NCBI RefSeq assembly: GCF_042682745.1
Contig: NZ_JBHUIO010000005.1
Location: 62,001-126,000, forward strand
Source: Tumebacillus_A lipolyticus
GTDB lineage: Bacteria > Bacillota > Bacilli > Tumebacillales > Tumebacillaceae
Direction: 5' to 3'
DNA: 64,000 bases
The notes under the pieces are model-generated. The model saw only the letters and a list, made by a program, of their open reading frames with translations, did not search any database and was not told the origin of the DNA. Numbering within the stretch: the first letter of the stretch is position 1; every line of letters starts with the position of its first letter. Positions 17,126 to 26,145 of the stretch are shown here, in pieces. The translations under genes were made by a program, and so were the position numbers.

Positions 17126-17500
17126 AACCACACCTCCCAAAGAATTTTTTTGTTATTTGTGGTTTTGTTTGAGATACAGCTACTAGTCTACTCGCATCTC
17201 TTTCTTTTCGCTAGTGCGTTTTGCTGGCAATTGCGAGAGTCGGCAACCCCCATCACCGATCTTCAATGCCTGACAGAGAACCTTGCTACTCATTCTGTGG
17301 CCCTTAGAGTTTGGCTCAAGGAAGCGGTTTCGCACAAGATGATCGCGACACCGGTCCGCTTCGGCCCAACAACTCCTCCAGTCCCCCCGTCTCCCCCCTT
17401 TGATCAAGTAAATTAAGTCAGCATAATGTGTATGGTAAGGCACGAGCCTAATACCCAGAAAAGAATGATTCAACATTTTTGTAAAAGACAGATTATTCAT
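17126..17500 (-). other. Long structured 5' leader of the opp operon
   Basis: About 370 bases between the probable promoter and oppB hold no convincing gene. The stretch 17200-17440 is much richer in GC than its surroundings and can form several helices: GAAGCGG/CCGCTTC inside a GAGTT.../...AACTC outer pair (about 17308-17376), GTCGG/CCGAT near 17239-17260, and GGTAAGGC/GCC..TACC at 17433-17456. It matches no T-box, SAM, lysine or c-di-AMP riboswitch motif that I can recognise. A 105-codon open frame here (17183-17500) has no ribosome site and an unlikely composition. Confidence 0.45.
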
Positions 17501-17505
17501 AAAAA

Positions 17506-17535
17506 ATTATAGTCGAATCTGCCCCTTCTCGTCCA
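17506..17535 (-). promoter_or_regulatory. Probable SigA promoter of oppBCDF
   Basis: On the minus strand TGGACG, an 18-base spacer and a perfect TATAAT (plus-strand ATTATA at 17506-17511). One AGATTC motif lies inside the spacer next to the -10. Confidence 0.5.
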
Positions 17536-17751
17536 CTAGTAAAATTACGAACGATCCAAAACAATTATGCAAATGATTGACGGGGTGTATTGAAATAACT
17601 TTTAGATTCAGAATCTTTGGTGTAGATTCTATGAATCAGCCACAAGTTATACAATATCATAAAGATCTTATACATGCGAGTGATTTGTGGCGAAAAAACG
17701 TCAAGATTCTAGAATATTTCTAGGTAGATTCGACATTTTTCTACATGATTC
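17515..17751. repeat. Cluster of AGATTC/GAATCT motifs upstream of opp
   Basis: The hexamer AGATTC occurs on one strand or the other at 17515-17520, 17604-17609, 17611-17616, 17624-17629, 17704-17709 and 17726-17731, with near copies at 17633-17638 and 17747-17751. At 17604-17616 two copies form a perfect 13-bp palindrome (AGATTCAGAATCT), whose TTCAGAA centre resembles a CodY site. The arrangement suggests an array of operator half-sites in an AT-rich control region. Confidence 0.55.
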
Positions 17752-17818
17752 AATCATTTTTAGCTAGTTGATAAGGATTTCGCTTAGGAACTAGCTTAAT
17801 CATATTGTACTACAGACA

Positions 17819-17861
17819 CAAAAAAAATTCCCCAGAATTTTCTAACTCCGGGGAATTTTTT
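17819..17861. terminator. Bidirectional intrinsic terminator after mdh
   Basis: AAATTCCCC (17825-17833) pairs with GGGGAATTT (17850-17858), with A-run and T-run flanks on both sides. It ends the mdh transcript on the minus strand. Confidence 0.85.
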
Positions 17862-17899
17862 GTAAAATGTAATCTAGCTGTAATCCTTTTGCAATGAAA

Positions 17900-18844
17900 C
17901 TATTTGCCTTCTACGACTGCGATCACTTTGCGAACAGAGTCTGCCGACTTCTCAAGCGCCGCTTTTTCCGCATCGGTCAAATCCAATTCAAACACTTTTT
18001 CAACGCCGCCTTTGCCGAGCAGGGTCGGTACGCCCATGAACAGTTGATCATAGCCGTATTCGCCCTCCAGCAGGACGATCGAAGGCAGAATGCGCTTCTT
18101 GTCCTTGAGGATCGCTTCGGTCATCTGCGCCAGCGATGCTGCCGGGGCATAGTAGGCAGAGCCGTTGCCCAGCAGCTGGACGATCTCACCGCCGCCCACG
18201 CGGGCGCGCTGCACGATCTCTTCCAAGCGCTCTGCCGGAATCAGCTTCTCAAGCGGGATGCCGCCCGCATAGGAGTAGCGCACGAGCGGAACCATATCGT
18301 CGCCGTGTCCGCCGAGCACGAAGCCTTGGATATCTTCGACCGAGACGCCCAGCTCCATCGCGATGAACGAGCGGAAGCGAGCCGTATCGAGCACGCCCGA
18401 TTGTCCGATCACGCGGCTTTTCGGGAACCCGGAAGCTTTGTACGCGACGTACGTCATCGCGTCAACCGGGTTGGACAGGATGATCAAAGTGGAGTTCGGA
18501 GAGTGTTTAACCACTTGCTCCGTAACGGATTTCACGATGCCCGCGTTGGTGTTCACGAGGTCATCGCGGCTCATGCCAGGCTTGCGTGCAATGCCCGCGG
18601 TGATGATCACGACATCGGAATCTGCTGTGTCTTCATAGTTCGAAGTGCCGATGATGTTCACATCAACGCCCAGTACAGGAGTCGCCTCGAACATGTCGAG
18701 CGCCTTGCCTTTTGTGGGGTTCTCAAGCTGCGGGATGTCGAGCAGGACGATATCGCCCAGTTCTTTTTGTGCCAAGAACAGCGCGGCGGTCGCACCGGTA
18801 AAGCCTGCACCGACAATGGTGATCTTGTTACGCTTGATGGTCAT
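17900..18844 (-). CDS. mdh: Malate dehydrogenase
   Basis: A 314-residue LDH/MDH-family enzyme oxidising malate to oxaloacetate with NAD. The nucleotide-binding motif (ITIVGAGFTGATAALFLAQK) is at the N-terminus. The catalytic His lies in LGGHGDDMVPL, and the substrate Arg residues in ARKPGMSRDDL and DTARFRSF are of the MDH3 type. The ATG at 18844 follows GGAGG at 9 bases. It lies 51 bases downstream of icd, as in Bacillus. Confidence 0.95.
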   Translation of the reverse strand: MTIKRNKITIVGAGFTGATAALFLAQKELGDIVLLDIPQLENPTKGKALDMFEATPVLGVDVNIIGTSNYEDTADSDVVIITAGIARKPGMSRDDLVNTNAGIVKSVTEQVVKHSPNSTLIILSNPVDAMTYVAYKASGFPKSRVIGQSGVLDTARFRSFIAMELGVSVEDIQGFVLGGHGDDMVPLVRYSYAGGIPLEKLIPAERLEEIVQRARVGGGEIVQLLGNGSAYYAPAASLAQMTEAILKDKKRILPSIVLLEGEYGYDQLFMGVPTLLGKGGVEKVFELDLTDAEKAALEKSADSVRKVIAVVEGK

Positions 18845-18895
18845 GAAGATCGCCTCCACTCAAATCGATTGGTTATCTGATCGTGATTGCGCGTC

Positions 18896-20185
18896 TTACA
18901 GGTTTTTGATCAGCGCATCCGCAAACTCGGAGCACTTCACTTCGGTCGCGCCTTCCATCAGGCGTGCGAAGTCATAGGTGACAGTCTTCTGATCGATCGC
19001 TTTTTCCAGCGCCTTGATGATCATGTCTGCCGCTTCTTGCCAGCCGAGGAACTCGAACATCATCACGCCGGAGAGGATGACAGAACCTGGGTTTACTTTG
19101 TCGAGACCTGCATATTTCGGAGCGGTGCCGTGCGTTGCTTCGAACACTGCATGGCCGGTCACGTAGTTAATATTCGCACCCGGAGCGATCCCGATACCGC
19201 CAACTTGTGCAGCCAGCGCGTCGGAGATGTAGTCGCCGTTCAGGTTGAGCGTTGCGATCACATCGTATTCGGCCGGACGGGTGAGGATCTGTTGCAAGAA
19301 TGCGTCTGCGATCACATCTTTGACGATGATCTTGCCAGCAGCTTCCGCATCCGATTGAGCTTTGTTCGCAGCGTCTGTGCCCTGCTCCGCCTTGATGCGA
19401 TCATATTGCGCCCAGGTGAACACCTGATCTGCATACTCGCGCTCCGCCACTTCGTAACCCCAGTTTTTGAACGCGCCTTCGGTGAACTTCATGATGTTGC
19501 CCTTGTGCACCAGCGTGACAGACTTGCGCTTTTGCGCGATCGCAAAGTCGATCGCAGAGCGAACGAGGCGCTCGGTGCCCTCTTTGGAGACCGGCTTGAT
19601 GCCGATGCCGGAAGTCTCCGGGAAACGGATCTTCTTCGCGCCCATCTCTTCGCGCAGGAAGCTGATCAGCTTCTTCACTTCATCGGTGCCTTCCGAATAC
19701 TCGATACCTGCGTAGATGTCCTCCGAGTTTTCGCGGAAGATAGTCATATCCACAAGCTCCGGGTGCTTGACCGGGGACGGTACGCCGTTGAAGTAGCGAA
19801 CTGGACGCACGCATGCGAAGAGGTCGAGCTCTTGGCGCAGCGCGACGTTCAGCGAGCGAATCCCACCGCCTACCGGAGTGGTCAGCGGGCCTTTGATGCC
19901 GACGAGGTACTCGCGGAATGCGGTCAGGGTGTCGTTCGGCAGCCATTCGCCAGTCTGGTTGTATGCCTTTTCACCTGCGAGCACTTCGAACCACTCGATC
20001 TTCTTCTCGCCTTTGTACGCTTTTTCAACTGCCGCTTCAAACACGCGAACAGATGCGTTCCAGATGTCAGGACCGGTGCCATCACCTTCGATGAAAGGGA
20101 TGATCGGGTTGTTCGGAACGTTCAGCTTACCGTTTTCGATGGTGATCTTGTTACCAGACGTTGGAGCAGTATACTTTTCAAACAT
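18896..20185 (-). CDS. icd: NADP-dependent isocitrate dehydrogenase
   Basis: A 429-residue decarboxylating dehydrogenase producing 2-oxoglutarate. The substrate region has CVRPVRYFNGVPSPVKHPE, and the metal and coenzyme residues lie in GDYISDALAAQVGGIGIAPG and EATHGTAPKYAG. The size and the insert pattern are those of bacterial NADP-IDH. It is the first gene of an icd-mdh unit with its own promoter. Citrate synthase is not part of this unit here. Confidence 0.96.
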   Translation of the reverse strand: MFEKYTAPTSGNKITIENGKLNVPNNPIIPFIEGDGTGPDIWNASVRVFEAAVEKAYKGEKKIEWFEVLAGEKAYNQTGEWLPNDTLTAFREYLVGIKGPLTTPVGGGIRSLNVALRQELDLFACVRPVRYFNGVPSPVKHPELVDMTIFRENSEDIYAGIEYSEGTDEVKKLISFLREEMGAKKIRFPETSGIGIKPVSKEGTERLVRSAIDFAIAQKRKSVTLVHKGNIMKFTEGAFKNWGYEVAEREYADQVFTWAQYDRIKAEQGTDAANKAQSDAEAAGKIIVKDVIADAFLQQILTRPAEYDVIATLNLNGDYISDALAAQVGGIGIAPGANINYVTGHAVFEATHGTAPKYAGLDKVNPGSVILSGVMMFEFLGWQEAADMIIKALEKAIDQKTVTYDFARLMEGATEVKCSEFADALIKNL

Positions 20186-20222
20186 GCTTTTGACCTCCTG
20201 GCTATGTATAGATATATGAGTG

Positions 20223-20251
20223 GGTAAGGCGACGCTAAGTCTCCTTACCCG
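20223..20251 (-). other. Hairpin in the icd 5' leader
   Basis: GGGTAAGG (20223-20230) and CCTTACCC (20244-20251) pair, with a further AC/GT pair inside, about 40-65 bases upstream of the icd start. No T-run follows, so it is more likely a stability or regulatory hairpin than a terminator. Confidence 0.45.
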
Positions 20252-20286
20252 ATGTGAACGTGTGAGTTAAGTATTAGCTATGTAAA

Positions 20287-20316
20287 TCATACCATAGGAT
20301 TCGGGATTGCAACAAG
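20287..20316 (-). promoter_or_regulatory. Probable SigA promoter of icd-mdh
   Basis: On the minus strand TTGTTG is followed after 18 bases by TATGAT, with an extended -10 TGG in front of it, about 105 bases upstream of icd. Confidence 0.5.
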
Positions 20317-20360
20317 GTAATTTTTCGTACTCCGAACCTTTGTTTCATACTGTGAAACTA

Positions 20361-21269
20361 TCAATTGTCAGGTACAGCAGTTGCCGCCCGCTTTTGCGTG
20401 CGCAAAAACAGCCAGATTCCGCTGAGGATGATCGCGCCTCCCACCCATTGGGCGCTGCTGATGCTCTCGCCGAGCAGCAGGTAGGCGAGGAGCGAAGCAC
20501 CGATCGGCTCGCCGAGAATCGCCATCGAGATCGTCGCCGCATTGACATATTTTAAGAGCCAGTTGAACAGCGTGTGACCGAAGATGGTGGGAACGATGGC
20601 GAGCAACACGAAGAGGAACCATTCCTTGCCGCTATAGCCCACCAATGAATAGCCTTCCCAAAGGCAGTAAAAAAACATGACGACGATCGCAAAAATATAG
20701 ACGAGCAACGAGTAGACCATCGATGACATCTCGCCCCGCAAGTGCTGTCCGATCACCAGGTAGCCGCTTACGACCAGCGTGCCCAAAAGCGACAGCAGAT
20801 CGCCCCAGAGCGCTCCGCCGCTGATCTGAAAATCGCCGATGCCGATCAACGCGCTCCCGATCAGCGCGATGCTCGCCCCGACCCACGCTTGCCAAGCGGT
20901 GCGCTCGTTGAGGGTGAAATAGGCGATCACCATCACGAAGATCGGCTGCAGCGTGATCAGAATCGTCGACGATGCGACCGTCGTGTATTGTAAGGAACCG
21001 ATCCAAAAGATGAAATGAAGCCCCAAGAACAGGCCGGAGAGCGCGATCGCTCCCCATGTTCGCAGGCGAAGAGCGCGCATCTCGCGGCGCGCCTCCTTGG
21101 TCAACAAAAACGGCCCGAGCAACAAAAATGTAAAGACGAGGCGATAGAGTCCCAACACGGCTGCCGGAGCTTGCGACCACTTGATGAGGATGGCAGAAAA
21201 GGAGACGGCAAGCACGCCTACGATCAGAAAAACGAGCGGTGGAACGGGCAATTTTTTCGTTTCATCCAT
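20361..21269 (-). CDS. DMT-superfamily (EamA) permease
   Basis: A 302-residue protein with ten predicted transmembrane helices in two EamA repeats (about 10-150 and 155-295). The end of the second repeat carries LGEPIGASLLAYLLLGE, a common signature of this superfamily. EamA proteins export or import metabolites such as amino acids or nucleobases; the substrate here cannot be inferred. The ribosome site (AGAAAGAGAAG) is weak. It lies between icd and fxsA and is transcribed with neither in an obvious way. Confidence 0.85.
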   Translation of the reverse strand: MDETKKLPVPPLVFLIVGVLAVSFSAILIKWSQAPAAVLGLYRLVFTFLLLGPFLLTKEARREMRALRLRTWGAIALSGLFLGLHFIFWIGSLQYTTVASSTILITLQPIFVMVIAYFTLNERTAWQAWVGASIALIGSALIGIGDFQISGGALWGDLLSLLGTLVVSGYLVIGQHLRGEMSSMVYSLLVYIFAIVVMFFYCLWEGYSLVGYSGKEWFLFVLLAIVPTIFGHTLFNWLLKYVNAATISMAILGEPIGASLLAYLLLGESISSAQWVGGAIILSGIWLFLRTQKRAATAVPDN

Positions 21270-21302
21270 GATGATTCTTCTCTTTCTACAATCGTAATCG
21301 CT

Positions 21303-21698
21303 CTACCACCTTCGATAGAGCGTGACATTTCCTCTTTGTATCAGTCGCAACAGCCATGCTTTGATCAACAGCTTGGGGATGGCCCGCGCAAACGGAATCA
21401 GCAGCAGCAGCCCGAGCGCGTCGCTTAAAAAGCCAGGCAGCACCAGCAAAATTCCGCCGACGAGAATGCAAGCTCCATCGAGCAGCGCTTCGCCAGGAAG
21501 CATGCCCATCTCCATCTGGTTGCGAATCTGCTGCAAGGTGTATCTGCCTTGCACGCTCAACAGGTAGACGCCCAATGCGGAGAGGCCGATGATCAGGAAA
21601 AATGTGAGCCAGCCGCCGATGATCTTCCCCACTTGAATCATCGTCAAGATCTCAAGCGCCGGCACGACGATCAGCAGGATCAGCAGAATGCGCTTCAT
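21303..21698 (-). CDS. fxsA: FxsA family membrane protein
   Basis: A 131-residue membrane protein with the FxsA pattern: PALEILTMIQVG in the first helix, then a GGWLTFFLIIG helix and a final LLVLPGFLSDALGLLLLIP segment. FxsA overproduction relieves F-exclusion of phage T7 in E. coli; the normal role is unknown. Its ATG overlaps the thioesterase stop (TGATG), so the two are translationally coupled. Bacillus fxsA is also close to pyk. Confidence 0.88.
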   Translation of the reverse strand: MKRILLILLIVVPALEILTMIQVGKIIGGWLTFFLIIGLSALGVYLLSVQGRYTLQQIRNQMEMGMLPGEALLDGACILVGGILLVLPGFLSDALGLLLLIPFARAIPKLLIKAWLLRLIQRGNVTLYRRW

Positions 21699-22123
21699 CA
21701 AACATCACCCGTCTTTCGTTTGATCAGTTCGTACAGATCTGGCAGGATGCGGTCGACGCGCTGTACTTGGCCCTCGCGGTTGATGAAGACGTGTTCCGTC
21801 TTGCCGGAGACCAGCCGTTCGCCATTCGACACGCGAGCGACCTCATAGCCAAAGATGATGCGGACTTTGTTAAACGCTTCCACCCACGTCTTGACCCGCA
21901 CGAGGTCATCATATTTGGCTGGCGCATGATATTTGCACTGCGCTTCTGTCACCGGCAACAGCCATCCCTGCTCCTCAAGTCCACGATAGCTCACTCCGTA
22001 CTCGCGCAACCATTCGGTGCGGCCCACCTCAAACCAGTTCAGATAGTTCGCATGGTAGACGACACCCATCTGATCGGTCTCCTGATAGCGGACGCGCAAC
22101 TCCACTTCAAAAAATTCTGCCAC
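21698..22123 (-). CDS. Acyl-CoA thioesterase, YbgC/4HBT type
   Basis: A 141-residue hotdog-fold protein. The active-site pattern RYQETDQMGVVYHANYLNW (Asp and His near residues 16-24) is that of 4-hydroxybenzoyl-CoA thioesterase/YbgC enzymes, which hydrolyse short or medium acyl-CoAs. The GTG start is preceded by GAGGAGGG. It overlaps fxsA by one base and lies downstream of the pyk terminator, so it forms a two-gene unit. Confidence 0.88.
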   Translation of the reverse strand: MAEFFEVELRVRYQETDQMGVVYHANYLNWFEVGRTEWLREYGVSYRGLEEQGWLLPVTEAQCKYHAPAKYDDLVRVKTWVEAFNKVRIIFGYEVARVSNGERLVSGKTEHVFINREGQVQRVDRILPDLYELIKRKTGDV

Positions 22124-22160
22124 TCGTTTTCCCTCCTCTGCACGATGCTCCTATTATAGC

Positions 22161-22194
22161 AAAAAAAGCTCCTCTGCCAGATGGCAAAGGAGCT
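22161..22194 (-). terminator. Intrinsic terminator after pyk
   Basis: AGCTCCT (22167-22173) pairs with AGGAGCT (22188-22194), extended by TGCC/GGCA, with a seven-T tail on the minus strand. Confidence 0.9.
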
Positions 22195-22212
22195 TCTGTC
22201 TCAAGTTGTCGC

Positions 22213-23967
22213 TCAGATCACGTGGGCGACGCCTTCGTAGATCAGGCCTGATTTTGGATCGACCGTCACCACCATGCCGGTGGTCAACAGCTTGGTGCCA
22301 TTTTCTACACCGACGATGACCGGTTTCCCGAGGTGAAGCGCTACGACCGCCGCGTGGGAGGTCAAACCGCCTTCGACCGTCACCACCGCTGCCGCCTTCT
22401 CCATCGCCGGAACGACATCGCGATCGGTCGAGTGGGTGACGAGGATGTCTCCCTCTTTGATCGCCAGGATCTCCTCCACTCGGTTCGAAGAGAGGACGCG
22501 ACCGCTGACCCCTTTGTGGCCGATCCCTTGTCCGCGGGCGAGAATCTCGCCGATCGTGTGCACTTTTAACAGGTTGGTCGTGCCTGGTTGTCCAACCGGA
22601 ACGCCCGCCGTGATCACGATCAGGTCACCATGCTCGACAAAGCCGGAGTCGAGCGCCCCTTGGATCGAGATCGCCAAAATCTCGTCTGTCGTCTTCGCCG
22701 TGCTCAAGACGACCGGATGAACGCCCCACGACAGCATCAGGCGGCGCGCTACCTCCTCGCTGTCGGTGACCGCGATGATCGGCGTCGTCGGGCGGTGCTT
22801 CGATACTTTGCGACCTGTGTGACCGCTGGAAGTCGCCGTCACGATCGCCTTGGCGTTCAGATCGTCGGCGATCGTCGAGACGGCCAGCGACATCGCGTCC
22901 GTCACGTTAGCTTCCGCCTCGATCCCGCTTCGGCGAGAAGGCACCAAGTTGTTGAACAGCGCCTCTTCTGCACGCTTGGCGATCTGCGCCATCGTAGCGA
23001 CCGCCTCTGCCGGATATTTGCCCGCAGCCGTCTCGCCAGACAGCATGATCGCATCGGTGCCGTCAAAGATCGCGTTGGCCACATCGCTCGCCTCGGCGCG
23101 AGTCGGGCGCGGGTTGCGCTCCATCGAATCGAGCATCTGCGTCGCCGTGATCACCGGCTTGCCCAACCGGTTGCACTTCTGAATCAACATCTTTTGAACG
23201 AGGGGCACTTCCTCTGTCGGAATCTCGACGCCGAGGTCGCCGCGGGCGACCATCACACCGTCTGTCACCTCTAAGATCTCATCGATCATGTCCAGCGCTT
23301 CCTGCGCTTCGATCTTGGAGATGATGTCCTTATGTACGTTCGCCTCTTCTAAGATGCGGCGCACGTCGAGCACATCTGACGCTTTGCGAACAAAGGAGGC
23401 TGCGATGATATCAACGCCCTGTTCGATCCCAAACTTGATGTCTGCAATATCCTTCTCGGTGACGCTCGGGATGCGCAGCTTCACACCGGGCGCGTTGATG
23501 CCTTTTCGATTTTTCAGCATCCCGCCATTGGTGACCCGGCAGCAGATCTCCGTGCCTTCCACCTTTTCGACGACCAGACCGATCAGGCCGTCGTCGATGC
23601 GCAAGATCGAGCCTGGCTGCACATCTTCTGGCAGCCCATCATAGGAGATCGAAATGCGGTGCTCATCGCCCTCTGCGATCTGCTCGGTGGTCAGGATGAT
23701 CGCTGCGTCCTTATGCAGTTCGACAGCCCCATCTCGCACCAGTCCGGTGCGAATTTTCGGCCCTTTGATGTCCAGCATGATCGCGACGTGCTTGTTCGTC
23801 TCTTTCGCCGCTTGGCGTATGTTTTGAATGCGGGCTGCATGCTCTTCGTACGTGCCGTGGGAAAAGTTGAGGCGCGCAACATCCAAACCGCTTTCGATCA
23901 GCGTTTTTAACATGTCGACCGACTCGCTCGCCGGTCCAATCGTACATACGATCTTCGTTCTTCGCAT
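22213..23967 (-). CDS. pyk: Pyruvate kinase with C-terminal PEP-utiliser domain
   Basis: A 584-residue pyruvate kinase catalysing PEP + ADP to pyruvate + ATP. The N-terminal TKIVCTIGPASES, RLNFSHG and the catalytic VMVARGDLGVEIP are present. The last 100 residues form the extra PEP-utilising mobile domain (GGLTSHAAVVALHLGKPVIVG) found in Bacillus and Geobacillus enzymes. The ATG at 23967 follows AAGGGGG. It is the terminal gene of the accD-accA-pfkA-pyk block. Confidence 0.96.
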   Translation of the reverse strand: MRRTKIVCTIGPASESVDMLKTLIESGLDVARLNFSHGTYEEHAARIQNIRQAAKETNKHVAIMLDIKGPKIRTGLVRDGAVELHKDAAIILTTEQIAEGDEHRISISYDGLPEDVQPGSILRIDDGLIGLVVEKVEGTEICCRVTNGGMLKNRKGINAPGVKLRIPSVTEKDIADIKFGIEQGVDIIAASFVRKASDVLDVRRILEEANVHKDIISKIEAQEALDMIDEILEVTDGVMVARGDLGVEIPTEEVPLVQKMLIQKCNRLGKPVITATQMLDSMERNPRPTRAEASDVANAIFDGTDAIMLSGETAAGKYPAEAVATMAQIAKRAEEALFNNLVPSRRSGIEAEANVTDAMSLAVSTIADDLNAKAIVTATSSGHTGRKVSKHRPTTPIIAVTDSEEVARRLMLSWGVHPVVLSTAKTTDEILAISIQGALDSGFVEHGDLIVITAGVPVGQPGTTNLLKVHTIGEILARGQGIGHKGVSGRVLSSNRVEEILAIKEGDILVTHSTDRDVVPAMEKAAAVVTVEGGLTSHAAVVALHLGKPVIVGVENGTKLLTTGMVVTVDPKSGLIYEGVAHVI

Positions 23968-24041
23968 GGGTGTTCCCCCTTGATTGCTCCTAGATATCTT
24001 CACTCTACCACACTTTACCACAACGCTGAGTAAAGCTATCG

Positions 24042-25001
24042 TTAAATCGACAGCACATCTGCCAAATCGTACAGCGTGAGGTCAGGCTTGCGCGGAGTTG
24101 CCAACGCCTCTGCAATATCGGTCGCCACGATCTGTCCGCCGATCGTCCCGATCATCTTCGCTCTGTCTCCTGCGATCAGCAGATCGACCGCGCGAGCTCC
24201 CATCTTGCTCGCAAGCGTCCGATCGAATGCTGTAGGAGAGCCGCCTCGCTGAATGTGGCCGAGAACGGTGACCCGCGTCTCCCAGCCGGTCAGTTCGCGG
24301 ATCACTTCACCGATCGAAAAGCCTCGTCCCGCTCCTTCAGCAACGAGGATGATCGAGTGCTTTTTGCCGCGTGCCGCCCCGCGCAGCAGCTTGTCGACAA
24401 CCTTGATCATGTCGTGCTTCTCCTCCGGGATCAACACCGTCTCCGCCCCGACCGCAACGCCGGCGACCAGCGCGATGTCGCCCGCGTTGCGGCCCATCAC
24501 CTCGATCACATAGGTGCGCTCATGCGATGTGGCCGTATCGCGGATCTTGTCCACCGCATCGATGACCGTGTTGATCGCCGTGTCAAAACCGATCGTGAAA
24601 TCGGTGCACGAAATGTCGTTGTCGATCGTACCGGGAATCCCGATCGTCGGAATCCCCAAGTCGGACAGCAGCTTCGCGCCGCGAAACGATCCGTCGCCGC
24701 CGATGACGATCAGCCCGTCGATCTCATGTTCTGCGATCTGCTGGCAAGCTCTCTCACGACCAGCCTCCGTCTTGAACTCTTCCGATCTTGCTGTGAACAG
24801 CATCGTACCCCCCCGATGGATGATATCCCCCACCGAGCCGAGGTCCATCGCGACGATATCGCCCTGGATCAACCCCTGGTAGCCGCGCTTGATGCCCGCC
24901 ACCTGCAGACCGTGATAGATCGCTTTTCGCACCACAGCACGAATGGCAGCGTTCATGCCCGGCGCATCGCCACCGCTTGTCAACACCCCGATTTTTCGCA
25001 C
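24042..25001 (-). CDS. pfkA: 6-phosphofructokinase
   Basis: A 319-residue ATP-dependent phosphofructokinase, exactly the B. subtilis length when the GTG at 25001 is used. Motifs include GVLTSGGDAPGMNAAIRAVV, IGGDGSFRGA, the catalytic GTIDNDI and the effector-site Arg residues (GHIQRGGSPTAFDR). It lies 74 bases upstream of pyk, the classic glycolytic pair. A TTG eight codons upstream is less likely because the ribosome site (GGCGGGAG) fits the GTG better. Confidence 0.95.
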   Translation of the reverse strand: MRKIGVLTSGGDAPGMNAAIRAVVRKAIYHGLQVAGIKRGYQGLIQGDIVAMDLGSVGDIIHRGGTMLFTARSEEFKTEAGRERACQQIAEHEIDGLIVIGGDGSFRGAKLLSDLGIPTIGIPGTIDNDISCTDFTIGFDTAINTVIDAVDKIRDTATSHERTYVIEVMGRNAGDIALVAGVAVGAETVLIPEEKHDMIKVVDKLLRGAARGKKHSIILVAEGAGRGFSIGEVIRELTGWETRVTVLGHIQRGGSPTAFDRTLASKMGARAVDLLIAGDRAKMIGTIGGQIVATDIAEALATPRKPDLTLYDLADVLSI

Positions 25002-25061
25002 CCGTTTCACTCTCCCGCCTGTCAAGATTCTCGTTATGATCTATCAACCTAGACAATTAAC

Positions 25062-25124
25062 GTCCCACGGGACAAAAATAGTCCCATAGGTGCGCAAAAG
25101 GAGTGCCCGTTCAGGAACGAGCAC
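25062..25124 (-). other. Paired hairpins between accA and pfkA
   Basis: The region holds an accA-side stem-loop (GTGC..CGTTC/GAACG.GCAC, 25103-25124, T-rich tail on the minus strand). Next to it is a GTCCC-GGGAC-GTCCC array (25062-25085) in which the middle block can pair with either neighbour. This could be a partial terminator controlling read-through into pfkA-pyk. Confidence 0.35.
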
Positions 25125-25191
25125 ACCTCGATGAGGTAAACACCGTTCCAGATACGATACAGTGTTCGCCCTCGTTACTTGCCCTATGCAA

Positions 25192-26145
25192 TTATTCTGC
25201 GTAACGTCCCATCTGCTTGTACTTTTGATAGCGCTGTTCGATCAGCACATCGGTCGGGATCTTCAGCAATTCGTGCAGAGCGGCCACGATCTGCTCTTTC
25301 ACCGCTTGGATCGTCGCCTCATGATTTTTATGAGCACCGCCTTGCGGTTCCTTGATCACTCCGTCGGAGATCCCAAATTCATGCACATACTCGGCGGTGC
25401 TCTTCATCGCCTCCGCTGCGCGTTGCGCTTGCCCTGCATCCTTCCACAGCAGCGCAGCTGCCGCTTCTGGCGAGATGACCGAGAAGATCGAGTTTTCCAG
25501 CATGTACAAACGGTCGCCGACGCCGAGCCCCAGCGCACCGCCCGAACCGCCTTCACCGGTGACGATGCAGATGATCGGAGTGCGCAGGCCGGCCATCTCG
25601 ATCAAGTTTTTCGCGATCGCTTCGGCTACGCCGCGCTCTTCCGACTCGATGCCCGGGTAGGCGCCCATCGTGTCGATAAAGCAGATGACAGGGCGGCGAA
25701 ACTTCTCCGCTTGCTTCATCAGGCGAAGCGCCTTGCGATACCCTTCCGGTTGCGGCATCGCCCAGCGGCGCCAGATGTTCTCCTTCGTATCCTTGCCGCG
25801 CTGATGCCCGATCAGCGTGACCGGGATGCCGTCGAGCTTGGCGACACCTCCGACGAGCGCCGGATCGTCGCCAAAGGAGCGATCCCCATGCAGCTCCAGA
25901 AAGTGAGTGCACATGCCGCGGATGTAGTCGAGCGTGGTCGGACGCTCCCCGTGGCGAGCGAGCTGAGTTCGCTGCCACGGGGAGAGCTCGGTGTAGATGT
26001 TGCCCGCAAGCTGGGCTGCTTTCGCTTCCAGCTTGGCGATCTCCTCCGAAAAATCTAAGCCGCTCTGCTCGGAAAAAGCGCGAAGTTCCTTGATCTTCGT
26101 CTGCAGTTCTACCAGCGGCTTCTCAAACATCAGCTCATTCGCCAC
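25192..26145 (-). CDS. accA: Acetyl-CoA carboxylase carboxyltransferase subunit alpha
   Basis: A 317-residue subunit of the carboxyltransferase that makes malonyl-CoA with AccD. It shows FEKPLVELQTKI at the N-terminus, GHQRGKDTKEN, the CoA-site GEGGSGGALGLGVGD and the ISPEAAAALLWKD motif. A GTG at 26145 with GGAGG 8 bases upstream is preferred over the ATG at 26160, whose own first codons contain that GGAGG. It overlaps the accD end by 11 bases. Confidence 0.95.
   Translation of the reverse strand: MANELMFEKPLVELQTKIKELRAFSEQSGLDFSEEIAKLEAKAAQLAGNIYTELSPWQRTQLARHGERPTTLDYIRGMCTHFLELHGDRSFGDDPALVGGVAKLDGIPVTLIGHQRGKDTKENIWRRWAMPQPEGYRKALRLMKQAEKFRRPVICFIDTMGAYPGIESEERGVAEAIAKNLIEMAGLRTPIICIVTGEGGSGGALGLGVGDRLYMLENSIFSVISPEAAAALLWKDAGQAQRAAEAMKSTAEYVHEFGISDGVIKEPQGGAHKNHEATIQAVKEQIVAALHELLKIPTDVLIEQRYQKYKQMGRYAE

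Noticed and set aside
17126..17440. T-box, SAM, lysine or c-di-AMP riboswitch in the opp leader
   Set aside because: The conserved core sequences of these classes were looked for on the minus strand and not found.
17183..17500. 105-codon minus-strand ORF in the opp leader
   Set aside because: No ribosome site, unlikely composition, and it overlaps strong RNA helices.
18887..20227. 446-codon plus-strand ORF
   Set aside because: It runs antisense to icd with typical shadow composition.
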